Source: Hippea maritima DSM 10411
Lineage (GTDB): Bacteria; Campylobacterota_A; Desulfurellia; Desulfurellales; Hippeaceae
NCBI RefSeq assembly: GCF_000194135.1
Contig: NC_015318.1
Coordinates: 1,254,501 to 1,318,500 of the forward strand
Reading direction: 5' to 3'
Length of the DNA stretch: 64,000 nt
The notes beneath the pieces were generated by a model. The model was not told where the DNA came from. It searched no databases and saw nothing but the letters and a program-made list of their open reading frames with translations. Position 1 is the stretch's first letter. Every line of letters starts with the position of its first letter. The position numbers and the translations under genes were made by a program. Positions 8,879-18,133 of the stretch are shown here, in pieces.

Positions 8879-10530
8879 ATGGGGGTAATAGGCACCAGTA
8901 GTTTAATCTTTCTTAGTTATTTTGCATTAATGTATATTTCACAGCAAAAAGTGCCTTCTTTGTTTCTTTTGTTGTCCTTTCCATAGGCTTTTTTGTAGGG
9001 TTCCTGCTGTATTACTACAAAACTTTTATAAAACCACTGAATAATATAACCCATTTCTGTAATACAAAGCTATGCACAACCTACGATTTAACAGATAGAC
9101 TTCCAAAAGCCCCCAAGACACTCGGGTTTCTAAACTTAGCAAATGCATTTATATCCAATGTTCAGAATGCACTAAAAAAGACGCTCACAACATCCAATAG
9201 CGTTGCCACACAGGCCGCTAAGGTAAGTTTCAATGCAGAAAAAATATCAGGAAACGTAAAAATGGAAGCTGAAGGTATGGAAGAGATTAAAACAACAATG
9301 GAAGAGATTAAAGACTCTATCAGCGGTGTTTCAAGAAACATAACAAACACATCAGAGTTTATGCAAAAAGTAAATGATTTGGCAAAAACAGGTGCAGATA
9401 AAGCAGAATTAGCAATAGATAAAATTGAAGACATAGCAAAAGAGGCACAAAGAAACGCCGACATGATGAAGGATTTGGGCTCATCATCGGAAGAGATAGG
9501 AAAGATTGTTGAGGTTATAAATGAGATAACTGATCAAACAGCCCTCTTATCACTCAATGCAGCAATCGAAGCTGCAAGAGCAGGAGAAGCCGGAAGGGGT
9601 TTTGCTGTTGTTGCGGATGAGATAAGAAAATTGGCGGATAAAACGGCACATTCCACAGAACAAATAAGACAAATAGTTATGAAAACTCAGGGCGAAACAC
9701 AAAAAACCATCGATGCTACACAAACCCTAATCGAAAAAGTGGATGAAGGCAAAGAACTCATAAGAACAGCCTCAGATTCTCTTATAGAAATAGCAAACGG
9801 TGTATCTGAGGCAAGCAAGATGATAGAGGATGTTGCAGCTGCAGCAGAAGAACAATCCTCAGCTGTTGATATGATTGCAGAAAGAGTAGAAAAAATGGCA
9901 GAGGATGTTGCAAAATCGGCAAATAGAATCGAATCAATAAAAGAAAATACCTATAAAATTTCAAAAACCGCAGAAGAGTTGTTTACATTTATGGTGCAGT
10001 TCAAAACCGGCTCATACATAGATAAAGTTTATTCTATTCTACTTGCAGCTAAAGAAGAAATAGAAGATACGTTTAAAAAATCAGTGGAAAATGGAATTAT
10101 ATCACCATCCGATTTATGGGATAGAAACTATATACCTGTACCAAATACCAACCCCCAGAAATACAAAACGCGCTTCACCGACTTTGCAAAGAAATACATT
10201 CAACCTATTGAGGATAAATACCTTCAGATGGATCCAAACTTTAAATTTGTAGTTTTAGTGGACAACAATGGATATCTACCTGCTCATAATACAATATACG
10301 ATAAACCTCTAACAGGGGATTACGAAAAAGACTTAGTAGGTAATCGCTCTATGAGAATATTCAACGACCCAACAGGTCTTGCAGCGGCAAGAAACACAAA
10401 TCCTGTATTACTTCAAACATACATGAGAGATACAGGTGTTGTCATGAACGACATCTCCACACCCATATATTTTGAGGGTAAGCATTGGGGTGGCTTAAGG
10501 ATAGGTTTCATCTGGAATGAAGGTAATTAA
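8879..10530 (+). pseudogene. Methyl-accepting chemotaxis protein with a -1 frameshift near its N-terminus
   Basis: GGGAGG and ATG at 8879 open a frame that gives a membrane segment ([14 protein letters not shown]) and then stops near 8987. The downstream frame, open to 10530, has no ATG, GTG or TTG before 9262 yet continues the missing parts: a second hydrophobic stretch ([20 protein letters not shown]), a HAMP-like region and the signalling hairpin ([31 protein letters not shown]). One extra base at the T run 8937-8939 or the A run 8946-8950 would restore about 550 residues. The C-terminal 170 residues after the hairpin form a Cache/PAS-like sensor tail (LPAHNT, GGLRIGF). This may be a real mutation, programmed shifting or a sequencing error. 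Confidence 0.8.
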
Positions 10531-11335
10531 ATCAAATGGTGAGATAGAAGATTTCAGAGCGGATAAACTGATAAACTCACTTATCCGCTCTGGAGCCTCT
10601 ATTGAAGAAGCTCAAGAAATAACAAACATAATTCAGCTAAAGATAACAAAGCCAACACCTACAAGAACAATTTATAGACTAGCTAAAAATCTTTTAAAAA
10701 GAACAAATATTTCTTCATCTATGAAATATTCCTTAAAAAAAGCAATGATGCGTCTCGGGCCTTCTGGATATCCATTTGAGAGGTTTTTTGCAAAAATCAT
10801 GCAGGCATACGGATTTGAAACGGAAGTAGATATCGTCGAAGAAGGAAGATGCATAAATCACGAGATAGATGTGCTCGCCTTTAATAAAAATACGGTAGTC
10901 AGCGTTGAATGTAAATATCACTCCTCTGCTTTTAGGGCATCCGATGCAAAGGTTGCCATGTATGTATATTCAAGGTTCAAAGATTTAGAAGACAAATTAA
11001 AGAAAAAATACCACAAAAAGCGTTATGAAGGATGGCTTGTAACAAACACCCGACTCACAATCGATGCTATTAAATTCTCAAGATGCTATAGCTTCAAAGC
11101 AATGGGATGGAGATATCCGGAGGATGGGGGGCTGGAGAAGCTTATAGAAAAAAAGAAACTTTATCCTATAACTGTATTAAGCATAAAACAAGACAGTCTA
11201 CAAAAATTACTAAAACATGAACTTGTAATGGCAACTGATATCATAAGGATCTCTAATGAGTTTTTGGAAAATTTAGGACTAAATCAAAGAAAGATAAACC
11301 AACTAAAGAAACAGGCGAGGGCCCTTCTGGGTTAA
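10517..11335 (+). CDS. ATP-cone domain fused to a restriction-endonuclease-like domain
   Basis: 272 residues. Residues 1-85 resemble the ATP-cone regulatory domain of ribonucleotide reductases and NrdR ([27 protein letters not shown]). Residues 88-190 resemble a PD-(D/E)xK nuclease of the Mrr type: E116/D118 in HEIDVL, then E131-x-K133 in VECKYH. The rest is a helical basic tail ending [17 protein letters not shown]. An ATP- or dATP-gated nuclease is a reasonable guess, but I know no assigned function. It overlaps the chemoreceptor gene by 14 bases, so it is probably cotranscribed, and its stop overlaps that of ugd, which converges. Confidence 0.75.
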   Translation: MKVIKSNGEIEDFRADKLINSLIRSGASIEEAQEITNIIQLKITKPTPTRTIYRLAKNLLKRTNISSSMKYSLKKAMMRLGPSGYPFERFFAKIMQAYGFETEVDIVEEGRCINHEIDVLAFNKNTVVSVECKYHSSAFRASDAKVAMYVYSRFKDLEDKLKKKYHKKRYEGWLVTNTRLTIDAIKFSRCYSFKAMGWRYPEDGGLEKLIEKKKLYPITVLSIKQDSLQKLLKHELVMATDIIRISNEFLENLGLNQRKINQLKKQARALLG

Positions 11336-12669
11336 GCCCTCACACCTATCTGATAATATTCAAAACCAAACTCCTTCAAAAATTCTTTGTTGTATTGATT
11401 TCTGCCGTCAAATATTATTGGGTTTTTAAGCCTCTTTTTTATTTCGTAAAAATCAGGGCTCCTGAATTCCTTCCATTCGGTTATCAGAATCATTGCCTCA
11501 GCACCGTTGAGTGTATCGTATTTGTTATTGAAGTAGTTTACATGTTTATTATCTTTCAACCAAAAGTTTTTGGCGTTTTCCATAGCCTCTGGGTCGTAAG
11601 CATTTATCGTGGCACCTAACTTTGTTAATTCATTTATTATTGTGATTGAAGGCGCCTCTCTCATATCATCTGTTTGTGGCTTAAAGGCCAGCCCCCATAC
11701 AGCGAAAGTCATTGAGCTTAGATTATCTCCGAATCTATTTAGTATCTTTTTTAAGAAGTAGTAGCGCTGAGAGAAATTCACCTTCTGGGTAGCCTTTATT
11801 ATTGCAGGTTCTATATCTGCATCAACGGCCATCTTCTCAAGTGCCCTAACATCCTTTGGAAAACAACTGCCTCCATAGCCTACTCCAGGGTATATAAAGT
11901 GATAACCGATTCTTCTATCGCTTCCTATGCCTACTCTTACCATGTTTATATCTGCCCCTAAAGCCTCTGCAATGCGGGAAATTTCATTTATAAAAGATAT
12001 CTTTGTGGCTAACATGGCGTTTGCTGCATATTTTGTAAGTTCTGCACTCCTGATATCCATAGCTATGAAACGCTCATGATTTAAGGTAAACGGCCTATAA
12101 AGCTCTTTCATTATTTTCATTGATTTTTCGCTATTGGCGCCCACAACAACCCTGTCTGGTTTCATGAAATCGGCTACAGCATCACCTTCTTTTAAAAATT
12201 CAGGATTCGATACAACATCAAATTCAAATGGAATGTTTTCACCGTATCTCTCTTTAAGTTTCTTTTCAATAACAGATCTAACCCTATCTGCTGTTCCTAC
12301 AGGAACAGTCGATTTGTCAACCACTATCATCTCATGGTCCATATACCGCCCAATGCTTTCTGCGGCTTTTAAAACATGGTTAAGGTCTGCACTTCCATCT
12401 TCAGACTGAGGCGTACCAACGGCTATAAAGACAATATCGCTATTTTTCACGCCGTAGGCTATATCGGTTGTAAACTCAATATTCCCCTTCTCTAAATTCT
12501 TTTTTATGATCTTATCAAGGCCAGGCTCAAATATAGGAACAATACCCTTTTTTAGTTTCTCTATTTTTTGCCTATCTATATCCACGCAGATTACCCTATT
12601 TCCCATCTCAGAAAAGCAAGCCCCCGTAACAAGCCCTACATAGCCGCTTCCTATCATTGTAAGTCTCAT
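11332..12669 (-). CDS. ugd: UDP-glucose 6-dehydrogenase
   Basis: 445-residue NAD-dependent enzyme making UDP-glucuronate for polysaccharide or lipid A sugars. N-terminal Rossmann motif IGSGYVGLVTGACFSEMG; catalytic cysteine in GVGYGGSCFPKDVRALE near residue 270; C-terminal NAD/UDP domain with WGLAFKPQTDDMREAPS. AGGAAGGGGAG precedes the ATG. It sits 16 bases downstream of the double-HD gene, probably one operon. Confidence 0.95.
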   Translation of the reverse strand: MRLTMIGSGYVGLVTGACFSEMGNRVICVDIDRQKIEKLKKGIVPIFEPGLDKIIKKNLEKGNIEFTTDIAYGVKNSDIVFIAVGTPQSEDGSADLNHVLKAAESIGRYMDHEMIVVDKSTVPVGTADRVRSVIEKKLKERYGENIPFEFDVVSNPEFLKEGDAVADFMKPDRVVVGANSEKSMKIMKELYRPFTLNHERFIAMDIRSAELTKYAANAMLATKISFINEISRIAEALGADINMVRVGIGSDRRIGYHFIYPGVGYGGSCFPKDVRALEKMAVDADIEPAIIKATQKVNFSQRYYFLKKILNRFGDNLSSMTFAVWGLAFKPQTDDMREAPSITIINELTKLGATINAYDPEAMENAKNFWLKDNKHVNYFNNKYDTLNGAEAMILITEWKEFRSPDFYEIKKRLKNPIIFDGRNQYNKEFLKEFGFEYYQIGVRA

Positions 12670-12685
12670 GTTTTTCTCCCCTTCC

Positions 12686-13867
12686 TCAAATAAATAATCT
12701 CTTTACAGCTTCATAGTACTCATCTTTTGTCTTTCTAATTCTATTCAAATCTACCTCAACTAAAGCCTCAAGCAAATAGTCAGGATATTTATTTTTAAAA
12801 CCTCTTATTTGAACTTTAATCTCTTCATCGTCTAAAGATTCCCTATAAGGTCTATCCTGCATCATAGCTGCAACAAAAGAAGAAAGACCAACTACAGCAG
12901 ACTCAAGCATAGGCTCTTTTCTGCAGGGATACCCGTCTTTTATATAGTTCTCATGGTGCATTGCAACAATTTGAGCCTCATCATTAAAACCCAATCCCCT
13001 TAACATCCAATCAGCTTGATATGTATGAGACTTTATAATATTGTAAGTTTCACTATCCAAAGACGGTAAGGAAAATACATCAAACGGTATAATAAGATTA
13101 CCTACATGCGATACAAGCGAGGCAAATTGAAGCGTTTTTATGTCAAGATCAAGCTTATAACCCAAAGATATAGCTATATTCTTGGTTAAAATCGAATAAC
13201 CATCAAAAAATGGGGAAATGTTATCGCTTATATAAGCCAGAAAATACGCTACTGCTGTTTTGAATTTATCATCAACTTTTTGACCTTTAAGTCCATCCAA
13301 TATCTTCAAAACACTTTTATCTACATTTTCTTCAAGCAAGTTAAACCAGAAACAATCCCTTTTTGAAAGTTTCTCAAAAGCCGTTAACATCTCACCATCA
13401 AACAGTTCCTTTTTCTGAGATAAAAAATCAAACAACTCATCAAATGCGTATGGGTTTGTAAGGCTTCTATAGGCGACCTCTATATTGTCTGCCAAAAACA
13501 AGATACTACCTAAAACAGAGGAATTAGAGTTGCTCGGCGTATGATGTAGTGTTATAGCCGTTGTAACATCCAAATGTAAATTAAAGAATCGTGCAACCCT
13601 TCCGCTTAGTAAGGAATGTCTATTTAATTTTTTAAAATCTTCATAAACAATTTGTCTAAAGGTTTCAACCTTGGAGGTGTCATTTAAAAGGGCTATATCG
13701 TGAATTAGGGCAGCCTTAACAAGCAAATCTAAGCCAAACTCTTCAAGCCCGAGCTCAGAAGCGATGGAGTGTGCAATTATAGTAACCCTTCTTTGATGAA
13801 AAGTATCATTACCTTCAATAGAGTCGGATAACCTACTCAATTCAAACAACACTCTATTTACATCCAT
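12686..13867 (-). CDS. Protein with two HD-type domains (HD-GYP-like), second one degenerate
   Basis: 393 residues. The N-terminal half has an HD phosphohydrolase pattern: H near residue 24, IHD in ALIHDIALL near residue 56, HS in LNRHSLLSG, LHH in ITLHHTPS and AD in LFLADNIE. The C-terminal half resembles HD-GYP cyclic-di-GMP phosphodiesterases (MHHENYIKDGYPCR, MMQDRPYRESL) but the key HD is replaced: LVSHVGNLIIP stands where LHDIGKIxIP is usual. One domain may be catalytic and the other a sensor. GAGGAGG precedes the ATG. It is divergent from der. Confidence 0.7.
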   Translation of the reverse strand: MDVNRVLFELSRLSDSIEGNDTFHQRRVTIIAHSIASELGLEEFGLDLLVKAALIHDIALLNDTSKVETFRQIVYEDFKKLNRHSLLSGRVARFFNLHLDVTTAITLHHTPSNSNSSVLGSILFLADNIEVAYRSLTNPYAFDELFDFLSQKKELFDGEMLTAFEKLSKRDCFWFNLLEENVDKSVLKILDGLKGQKVDDKFKTAVAYFLAYISDNISPFFDGYSILTKNIAISLGYKLDLDIKTLQFASLVSHVGNLIIPFDVFSLPSLDSETYNIIKSHTYQADWMLRGLGFNDEAQIVAMHHENYIKDGYPCRKEPMLESAVVGLSSFVAAMMQDRPYRESLDDEEIKVQIRGFKNKYPDYLLEALVEVDLNRIRKTKDEYYEAVKRLFI

Positions 13868-13965
13868 TTTTACCTCCTCGTTGAAATATTATAAAAAGGA
13901 AAGGCAGCTGGCAAGAACTTGCAAATAATAGTTAAATTGATAATCTATTTATTAAAGGAGGTGTT

Positions 13966-15270
13966 ATGGCTAAGGTTGCAATTGTAGGAAAACCCAACGT
14001 GGGCAAATCAACTCTATTCAACGCTTTAGTTAAAAAAAATAAAAGCTTAATTTTGGATATGCCCGGAACAACAAGGGATAGGATATTTGAATACGGAAAA
14101 ATTGACGATAAAGATGTGCTTTTCATAGATACGGGCGGCTTTGAAACAGAAGGAGAATTCTCCCAAAACATAAACGAACAGATAAAGTTGGCCATAGACT
14201 CAAGTGATGCTGTTATAGTAGTATTTGACCTAACAACACCTCTAAGCATCCAAGATGAGGAAATATTTAAATATGTGGTAAAATCAAAGAAACCATATAT
14301 CTTGACGGCAAACAAAAGCGACATAAAAAAACAAGAATTTGAATACGATTATTACAAATTTGGCGATATTTTGAAGATTTCTGCAGCACACAAAAGAAAC
14401 TTGAATACATTAAAAGAAAAACTCGGATCTTTAATAAATGAAGTTGAAAAAAGAGCAGACTGCCTCGCAAAAATAGCTATAACAGGAAGATCAAATGTAG
14501 GAAAATCGAGCCTAATAAACGCCATTTTAGGAGAAAACAGAAGCGTTGTAAGTGATAAAATAGGCACAACAACAGACAGCATAGACACACCATTTATTTA
14601 TAACTCAAACTGCTACCTATTAATTGATACAGCAGGAATAAGAAAGAAAGCCAAAACAAAAAAGGCAATAGATAAGCTCTCAAGTATATTCTCTTTCTTT
14701 GCTATAGACAGAAGCGATATATGCGTGTTTTTAATCGATGCAAAAGAGGGCTTAACATCAACCGATAAATTTATCATAGATAAAATTATTGAGAAAAATA
14801 AAGGATTAATAATAGCTTTAAACAAATGGGATCTTGTAAAAAACACACCGTTTTCAGAGTATGAAAAGCTTCTAAAAGAGCACCTGCCATTTGCTTGGTT
14901 TGCAGAATTCATGCCAATAAGCGCAATAGAAGTAAAAAATATAGGTAAACTCCTTAAAAAGATTGAGTCTGTTGAGAAGATATGTTCAAGGCGTATCCCT
15001 ACGCATGAACTCAACGAAAAACTACATACAATAATAAGGCAAAATGCACCGTTTTCAAAAAAGGGCAAAGAGGTAAAATTAAAATATATAACACAGGTAG
15101 ATACAAATCCGCCACATTTTGTAATATTCACCAACAGACCCGAGGATATCGAGGAAAACTACAAAAGGTATGTAAGAAACAGTATGTATAAGCTGTTCAA
15201 CTTCAAAGGTTGCTCCATAAAAATAACCTATAGGAGCTCAAAAAATGAACCAGATATTGGAGAGGATTAA
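13966..15270 (+). CDS. der: Ribosome-assembly GTPase Der (EngA)
   Basis: 434 residues with two tandem GTPase domains and a KH-like C-terminus. First P-loop GKPNVGKSTLF near residue 7, G3 DTGGFE, G4 TANKSD; second P-loop GRSNVGKSSLI near residue 173, G3 DTAGI, G4 LNKWD. It acts in 50S subunit maturation. AAGGAGGTG lies five bases before the ATG. Its 3' end overlaps nth by 26 bases. Confidence 0.97.
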   Translation: MAKVAIVGKPNVGKSTLFNALVKKNKSLILDMPGTTRDRIFEYGKIDDKDVLFIDTGGFETEGEFSQNINEQIKLAIDSSDAVIVVFDLTTPLSIQDEEIFKYVVKSKKPYILTANKSDIKKQEFEYDYYKFGDILKISAAHKRNLNTLKEKLGSLINEVEKRADCLAKIAITGRSNVGKSSLINAILGENRSVVSDKIGTTTDSIDTPFIYNSNCYLLIDTAGIRKKAKTKKAIDKLSSIFSFFAIDRSDICVFLIDAKEGLTSTDKFIIDKIIEKNKGLIIALNKWDLVKNTPFSEYEKLLKEHLPFAWFAEFMPISAIEVKNIGKLLKKIESVEKICSRRIPTHELNEKLHTIIRQNAPFSKKGKEVKLKYITQVDTNPPHFVIFTNRPEDIEENYKRYVRNSMYKLFNFKGCSIKITYRSSKNEPDIGED

Positions 15271-15859
15271 AAAACACTATCCACAGCCCAAATTAGAACT
15301 CAACTTTTCAACTCCGTTTGAGCTACTAGTTGCTTTAGTGCTGTCTGCAAGATGCACAGATAAGCTAACAAACAAAATAACGCCCAAGTTGTTTGAAATA
15401 TTCCCAACACCAGAGGCGCTAAAAGAGGCAGATTATGATGAACTAAACGAATTAATCTCATCATGTAGCATGCACAACACAAAGGCAAAAAACCTGATAG
15501 CTATTGCAAAAGCGTTATGCGAATACCACAACTGCAAAGTCCCAGAAAGTTTAGAGGAGCTAACAAAGCTGCCTGGTATCGGCAGAAAAACGGCAAATAT
15601 CATACTTTCATTTGGCTTTGGAATACCGGCTGTGGGTGTGGATACACATGTATTGAGAATGGCAAACAGATTGGGTATATCAGACTCAAAAAAAGCCGAT
15701 GTCGTGGAAGAGGAGATAAAACAAAAGATACCGAAAGAGGATTGGATAGTGTTCTATTCCGGATTGATTCTGCATGGAAGACACATATGTAAGGCTAAAA
15801 AACCCAACTGTGATGAATGTTTTTTAAACGACATATGCCCAAAGATAGGGGTAAAATGA
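15245..15859 (+). CDS. nth: Endonuclease III
   Basis: 204-residue DNA glycosylase/AP lyase for oxidised pyrimidines. Helix-hairpin-helix LPGIGRKTANIILSF, catalytic lysine within it, catalytic Asp in VGVDTHVLRMANRLG, and the [4Fe-4S] loop C-x6-C-x2-C-x5-C (CKAKKPNCDECFLNDIC) at the C-terminus. Translation is probably coupled to der upstream and to the next gene through an ATGA overlap. Confidence 0.97.
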   Translation: MNQILERIKKHYPQPKLELNFSTPFELLVALVLSARCTDKLTNKITPKLFEIFPTPEALKEADYDELNELISSCSMHNTKAKNLIAIAKALCEYHNCKVPESLEELTKLPGIGRKTANIILSFGFGIPAVGVDTHVLRMANRLGISDSKKADVVEEEIKQKIPKEDWIVFYSGLILHGRHICKAKKPNCDECFLNDICPKIGVK

Positions 15860-16227
15860 TAAAAAAGGACGGTTTTCAGTTCTGTTTTGACGATACGTTT
15901 TGTAAAACCTGTAAAGCTAAATGTTGCATAGGGGATGGATATGTATTCCTGAATGATAAAGATATTGAAAACTTATACACATTTTTGGGAATATCAAAAG
16001 AAGACTTCCTAAATAAATACACAAGAAAGGTTTTTGGTAAGGTTGTACTCATAGACCTTGTTATAAAAAATGAGAAACGGTGCGTGTTTTTGGATGATAA
16101 TTACAGATGTGAGGTCTATCCTAAAAGGCCATTCCAATGCAAAAGCTTTCCGTTTTGGGAAAAACTCAGGTCATTCTCTTTGGATGAACTAAAAAAACTC
16201 TGTCCGGCCATCAAACCATGCAGATAA
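15856..16227 (+). CDS. YkgJ-type cysteine-cluster protein
   Basis: 123 residues of the zinc- or iron-chelating YkgJ family. Cysteines lie in FCKTCKAKCC near residue 20 and in RCEVYPKRPFQCKSFPFW near residue 85, the family pattern. Function is not established; members are thought to hold an Fe-S cluster or metal. The ATG overlaps the nth stop as ATGA with AGGGG upstream, so I do not use the longer in-frame start at 15817. Confidence 0.85.
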   Translation: MIKKDGFQFCFDDTFCKTCKAKCCIGDGYVFLNDKDIENLYTFLGISKEDFLNKYTRKVFGKVVLIDLVIKNEKRCVFLDDNYRCEVYPKRPFQCKSFPFWEKLRSFSLDELKKLCPAIKPCR

Positions 16228-17153
16228 GCTCAATAAACCTATCACCAAAGCAAGCTAAAATACTCATAAAAAACCTAATCCATGTAGGTGAAATAATAGA
16301 TGCAGAGGTTGTATCAAAAAAATCAGAGAACACCTATATCATAAAAATAAAGGGTGAGCTATTTGAGGCTACTTCAAACACCCAACTACCCACAAATAAA
16401 ACAAAGTTTGTTGTAAAGCAGCTTTCTCCCACAATTATCCTCAAAATCCTTGATGGAGAAAAACCTCAAGAGTTTATAAAAACAACACTACCACCCATAA
16501 ATTTAGATCTAAAGGAAGAAGACCTTATAAAAAATATATTACACAGCATAAAAGATGTAAAAACAGAAAACGAACCCATAAAACTCATTTCAAACATAGC
16601 AAAACTAAATAATCTAACAAATGATATCCAAATTAAAGCAATTTTATCTGATATAGAACAAGAGTTTGTAAAAAATAAGCTTATAGACAAAAGAAAAATA
16701 AATGAAGTGATATTAAAACTAGAGCAAAATATAAACAAAACCGAGACACATAAAGACTTAGAAAAACTCAGCCATATAATAAAGGAGGTTATAAAACAGA
16801 TAAAAATAGAAAACCCAAATAATCTATTTATGCAAATACCACTGATAAAAGATCAAAAAACGCATCATTTATATATAAAAAATGAAAAAAACAATACAAA
16901 ACAGAACAAAAAATCATTTAAGATAACAGTTGCATCAAATAGTCAAAGGTTTGGTTTTTTCCAGATTGACGCTTTAGAGATAGAGGGTAGAATATCAATA
17001 AAGTTATCTTTTGAAAGCAAAAACTCATTTGAAATATTTTCAAATAAATTGGAGGATATAAAGCGAATCCTGGCCAAAAATGTGAGCCTTTCAATTGAAA
17101 TGTTAGACAAAAGACCAATATTTAGACCCAAAAAACTTAACATAAAGATATAG
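16218..17153 (+). CDS. FliK-like protein (flagellar hook-length control C-terminal domain)
   Basis: 311 residues, Lys/Asn/Ile rich. Residues 230-295 (FGFFQIDALEIEGRISIKLS, then FEIFSNKLEDIKRIL) match the pattern of the FliK/Flg_hook C-terminal domain: a conserved short beta strand and a helix. The N-terminal two thirds is low in complexity and helical, as in hook rulers. It overlaps the YkgJ-like gene by ten bases and is not beside other flagellar genes, so it may be a FliK paralogue rather than the hook ruler itself. Confidence 0.5.
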   Translation: MQISSINLSPKQAKILIKNLIHVGEIIDAEVVSKKSENTYIIKIKGELFEATSNTQLPTNKTKFVVKQLSPTIILKILDGEKPQEFIKTTLPPINLDLKEEDLIKNILHSIKDVKTENEPIKLISNIAKLNNLTNDIQIKAILSDIEQEFVKNKLIDKRKINEVILKLEQNINKTETHKDLEKLSHIIKEVIKQIKIENPNNLFMQIPLIKDQKTHHLYIKNEKNNTKQNKKSFKITVASNSQRFGFFQIDALEIEGRISIKLSFESKNSFEIFSNKLEDIKRILAKNVSLSIEMLDKRPIFRPKKLNIKI

Positions 17154-17245
17154 AGACATGGAAAAAAACCAAGCTTTATTCTTGCCTAAGCAGGCATTTT
17201 ATGCTAACCTAACGCAGAAATTCTTTTGAGAAGGGGTGTGAAGGA

Positions 17246-17461
17246 ATGAAAAAGGGTATACATCCTGAGTACAAAATCACGACAATCAGATGTGCTTGCG
17301 GAAACGAGATAGTAACGAGGTCAACGGTGGAAAACTTAACCGTTCAGGTCTGCTCAAAATGTCATCCATATTTTACAGGTAAGCAGAGAATCGTTGACGA
17401 GACCGGAAGGGTTGAGAAGTTCAACAGGAAATACAGAAGAAACCAAAATAAAGAAAATTAG
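17246..17461 (+). CDS. rpmE: 50S ribosomal protein L31
   Basis: 71 residues. MKKGIHPEY start, zinc-binding cysteines in CACG and [10 protein letters not shown], and [10 protein letters not shown] at the end identify the zinc-containing type of L31. GAAGGA precedes the ATG. The hundred-base gap upstream contains a weak TGCCT/AGGCA hairpin that could end the previous transcript. Confidence 0.96.
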   Translation: MKKGIHPEYKITTIRCACGNEIVTRSTVENLTVQVCSKCHPYFTGKQRIVDETGRVEKFNRKYRRNQNKEN

Positions 17462-17480
17462 TGTTTGGGGGTATATAAAA

Positions 17481-17753
17481 ATGGACGGAAAAAGTGATAC
17501 CTTCAACATCGATAAGGAGTTGGATCTGAGGGGTTTGGATGAGGGCACTATAACCCAGAAAATACAGGATAATCTTAACACCGTGACGGAAGGAAACTTC
17601 ATGCTTGTTTATGTAAACAGGTATGAGGATATCTCAGTTGTTGCAAAAGCAGCTTTTGCATCTAAAGCCACCGTTGACAACGTGCTTAAGAAAAACGAAA
17701 AAGACTGGGTTGTGATGGTTAAAAATGAGGTGCCCGTAGCTCAAGCTGGATAG
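17481..17753 (+). CDS. TusA/SirA-like small protein lacking the catalytic CP motif
   Basis: 90 residues starting at the ATG at 17481. The segment DKELDLRGLDEGTITQKIQD aligns with the TusA start (LDLRGLxCPxP), but the sulfur-carrying Cys-Pro is replaced by Asp-Glu; the rest (beta strand, helix, FASKATVDNVLKK, WVVMVKNE) fits the fold. It is therefore unlikely to carry a persulfide. The final codons (VPVAQAG, stop) lie inside the tRNA-Arg gene, so the natural C-terminus was probably near KNE and the stop is borrowed from the tRNA D-loop. Confidence 0.6.
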   Translation: MDGKSDTFNIDKELDLRGLDEGTITQKIQDNLNTVTEGNFMLVYVNRYEDISVVAKAAFASKATVDNVLKKNEKDWVVMVKNEVPVAQAG

Positions 17754-17807
17754 AGCGTAAGACTCCGGATCTTAAGGTTGGGGGTTCAAATCCCCCCGGG
17801 TACGCCA
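17730..17807 (+). tRNA. tRNA-Arg (anticodon CCG)
   Basis: A complete cloverleaf. Acceptor GTGCCCG pairs with CGGGTAC (one G-T); D stem GCTC/GAGC; anticodon stem TAAGA/TCTTA around CTCCGGA, anticodon CCG; five-base variable loop; T stem GGGGG/CCCCC with TTCAAAT; discriminator G and an encoded CCA. It reads the rare Arg codon CGG. Its 5' third is also the end of the TusA-like gene, and its last A is the first base of the next start codon. Confidence 0.97.
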
Positions 17808-18133
17808 TGATACGAAGCGTCGGAGAAATTATAGAGAAAGAGTTAGCGAAAGATAATAAGTGGAAGATTGTAAATTTATCTTCTTATGTTTATGAAGCTA
17901 TAAAGGCAGTAATGGGTGAAGGTTTATCTTCGCATATAGAGATGTCCGGCTTCAAGGATGGCATAATCTGGATAAAAACGCCAAGCTCCGTGTTTTCTCA
18001 AGAATTGTCATTATGGGAAAATCAGATAATAGAGAAGGTTAATGGCATATTTAAAGAACCCGTTTTAAAAGGTATAAGGTTTAGAGAGGCTTGGCATGGA
18101 AGACAAAGACAGACTTTCAGAAGAAGAGATTAA
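17807..18133 (+). CDS. DciA-like (DUF721) protein
   Basis: 108 residues. The IGE/VGEIIEKEL opening, a central beta region (SSHIEMSGFKDGIIWIKTPSS), then SQELSLWENQIIEKVNG fit the DUF721/DciA family, implicated in loading the replicative helicase. The first ATG overlaps the final A of the tRNA CCA end, so there is no room for a ribosome binding site outside the tRNA; the next in-frame ATG is 35 codons in. The start is therefore unusual but the only one that keeps the domain complete. Confidence 0.7.
   Translation: MIRSVGEIIEKELAKDNKWKIVNLSSYVYEAIKAVMGEGLSSHIEMSGFKDGIIWIKTPSSVFSQELSLWENQIIEKVNGIFKEPVLKGIRFREAWHGRQRQTFRRRD

Noticed and set aside
9262-10530. Short soluble chemoreceptor starting at the ATG at 9262
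   Set aside because: The open frame extends upstream through HAMP-like and membrane sequence, and promoter and ribosome site point to 8879.
17394-17480. Longer N-terminus of the TusA-like protein from the ATG at 17394
   Set aside because: This stretch overlaps rpmE in another frame and lacks similarity to the fold; the ATG at 17481 gives the natural start.
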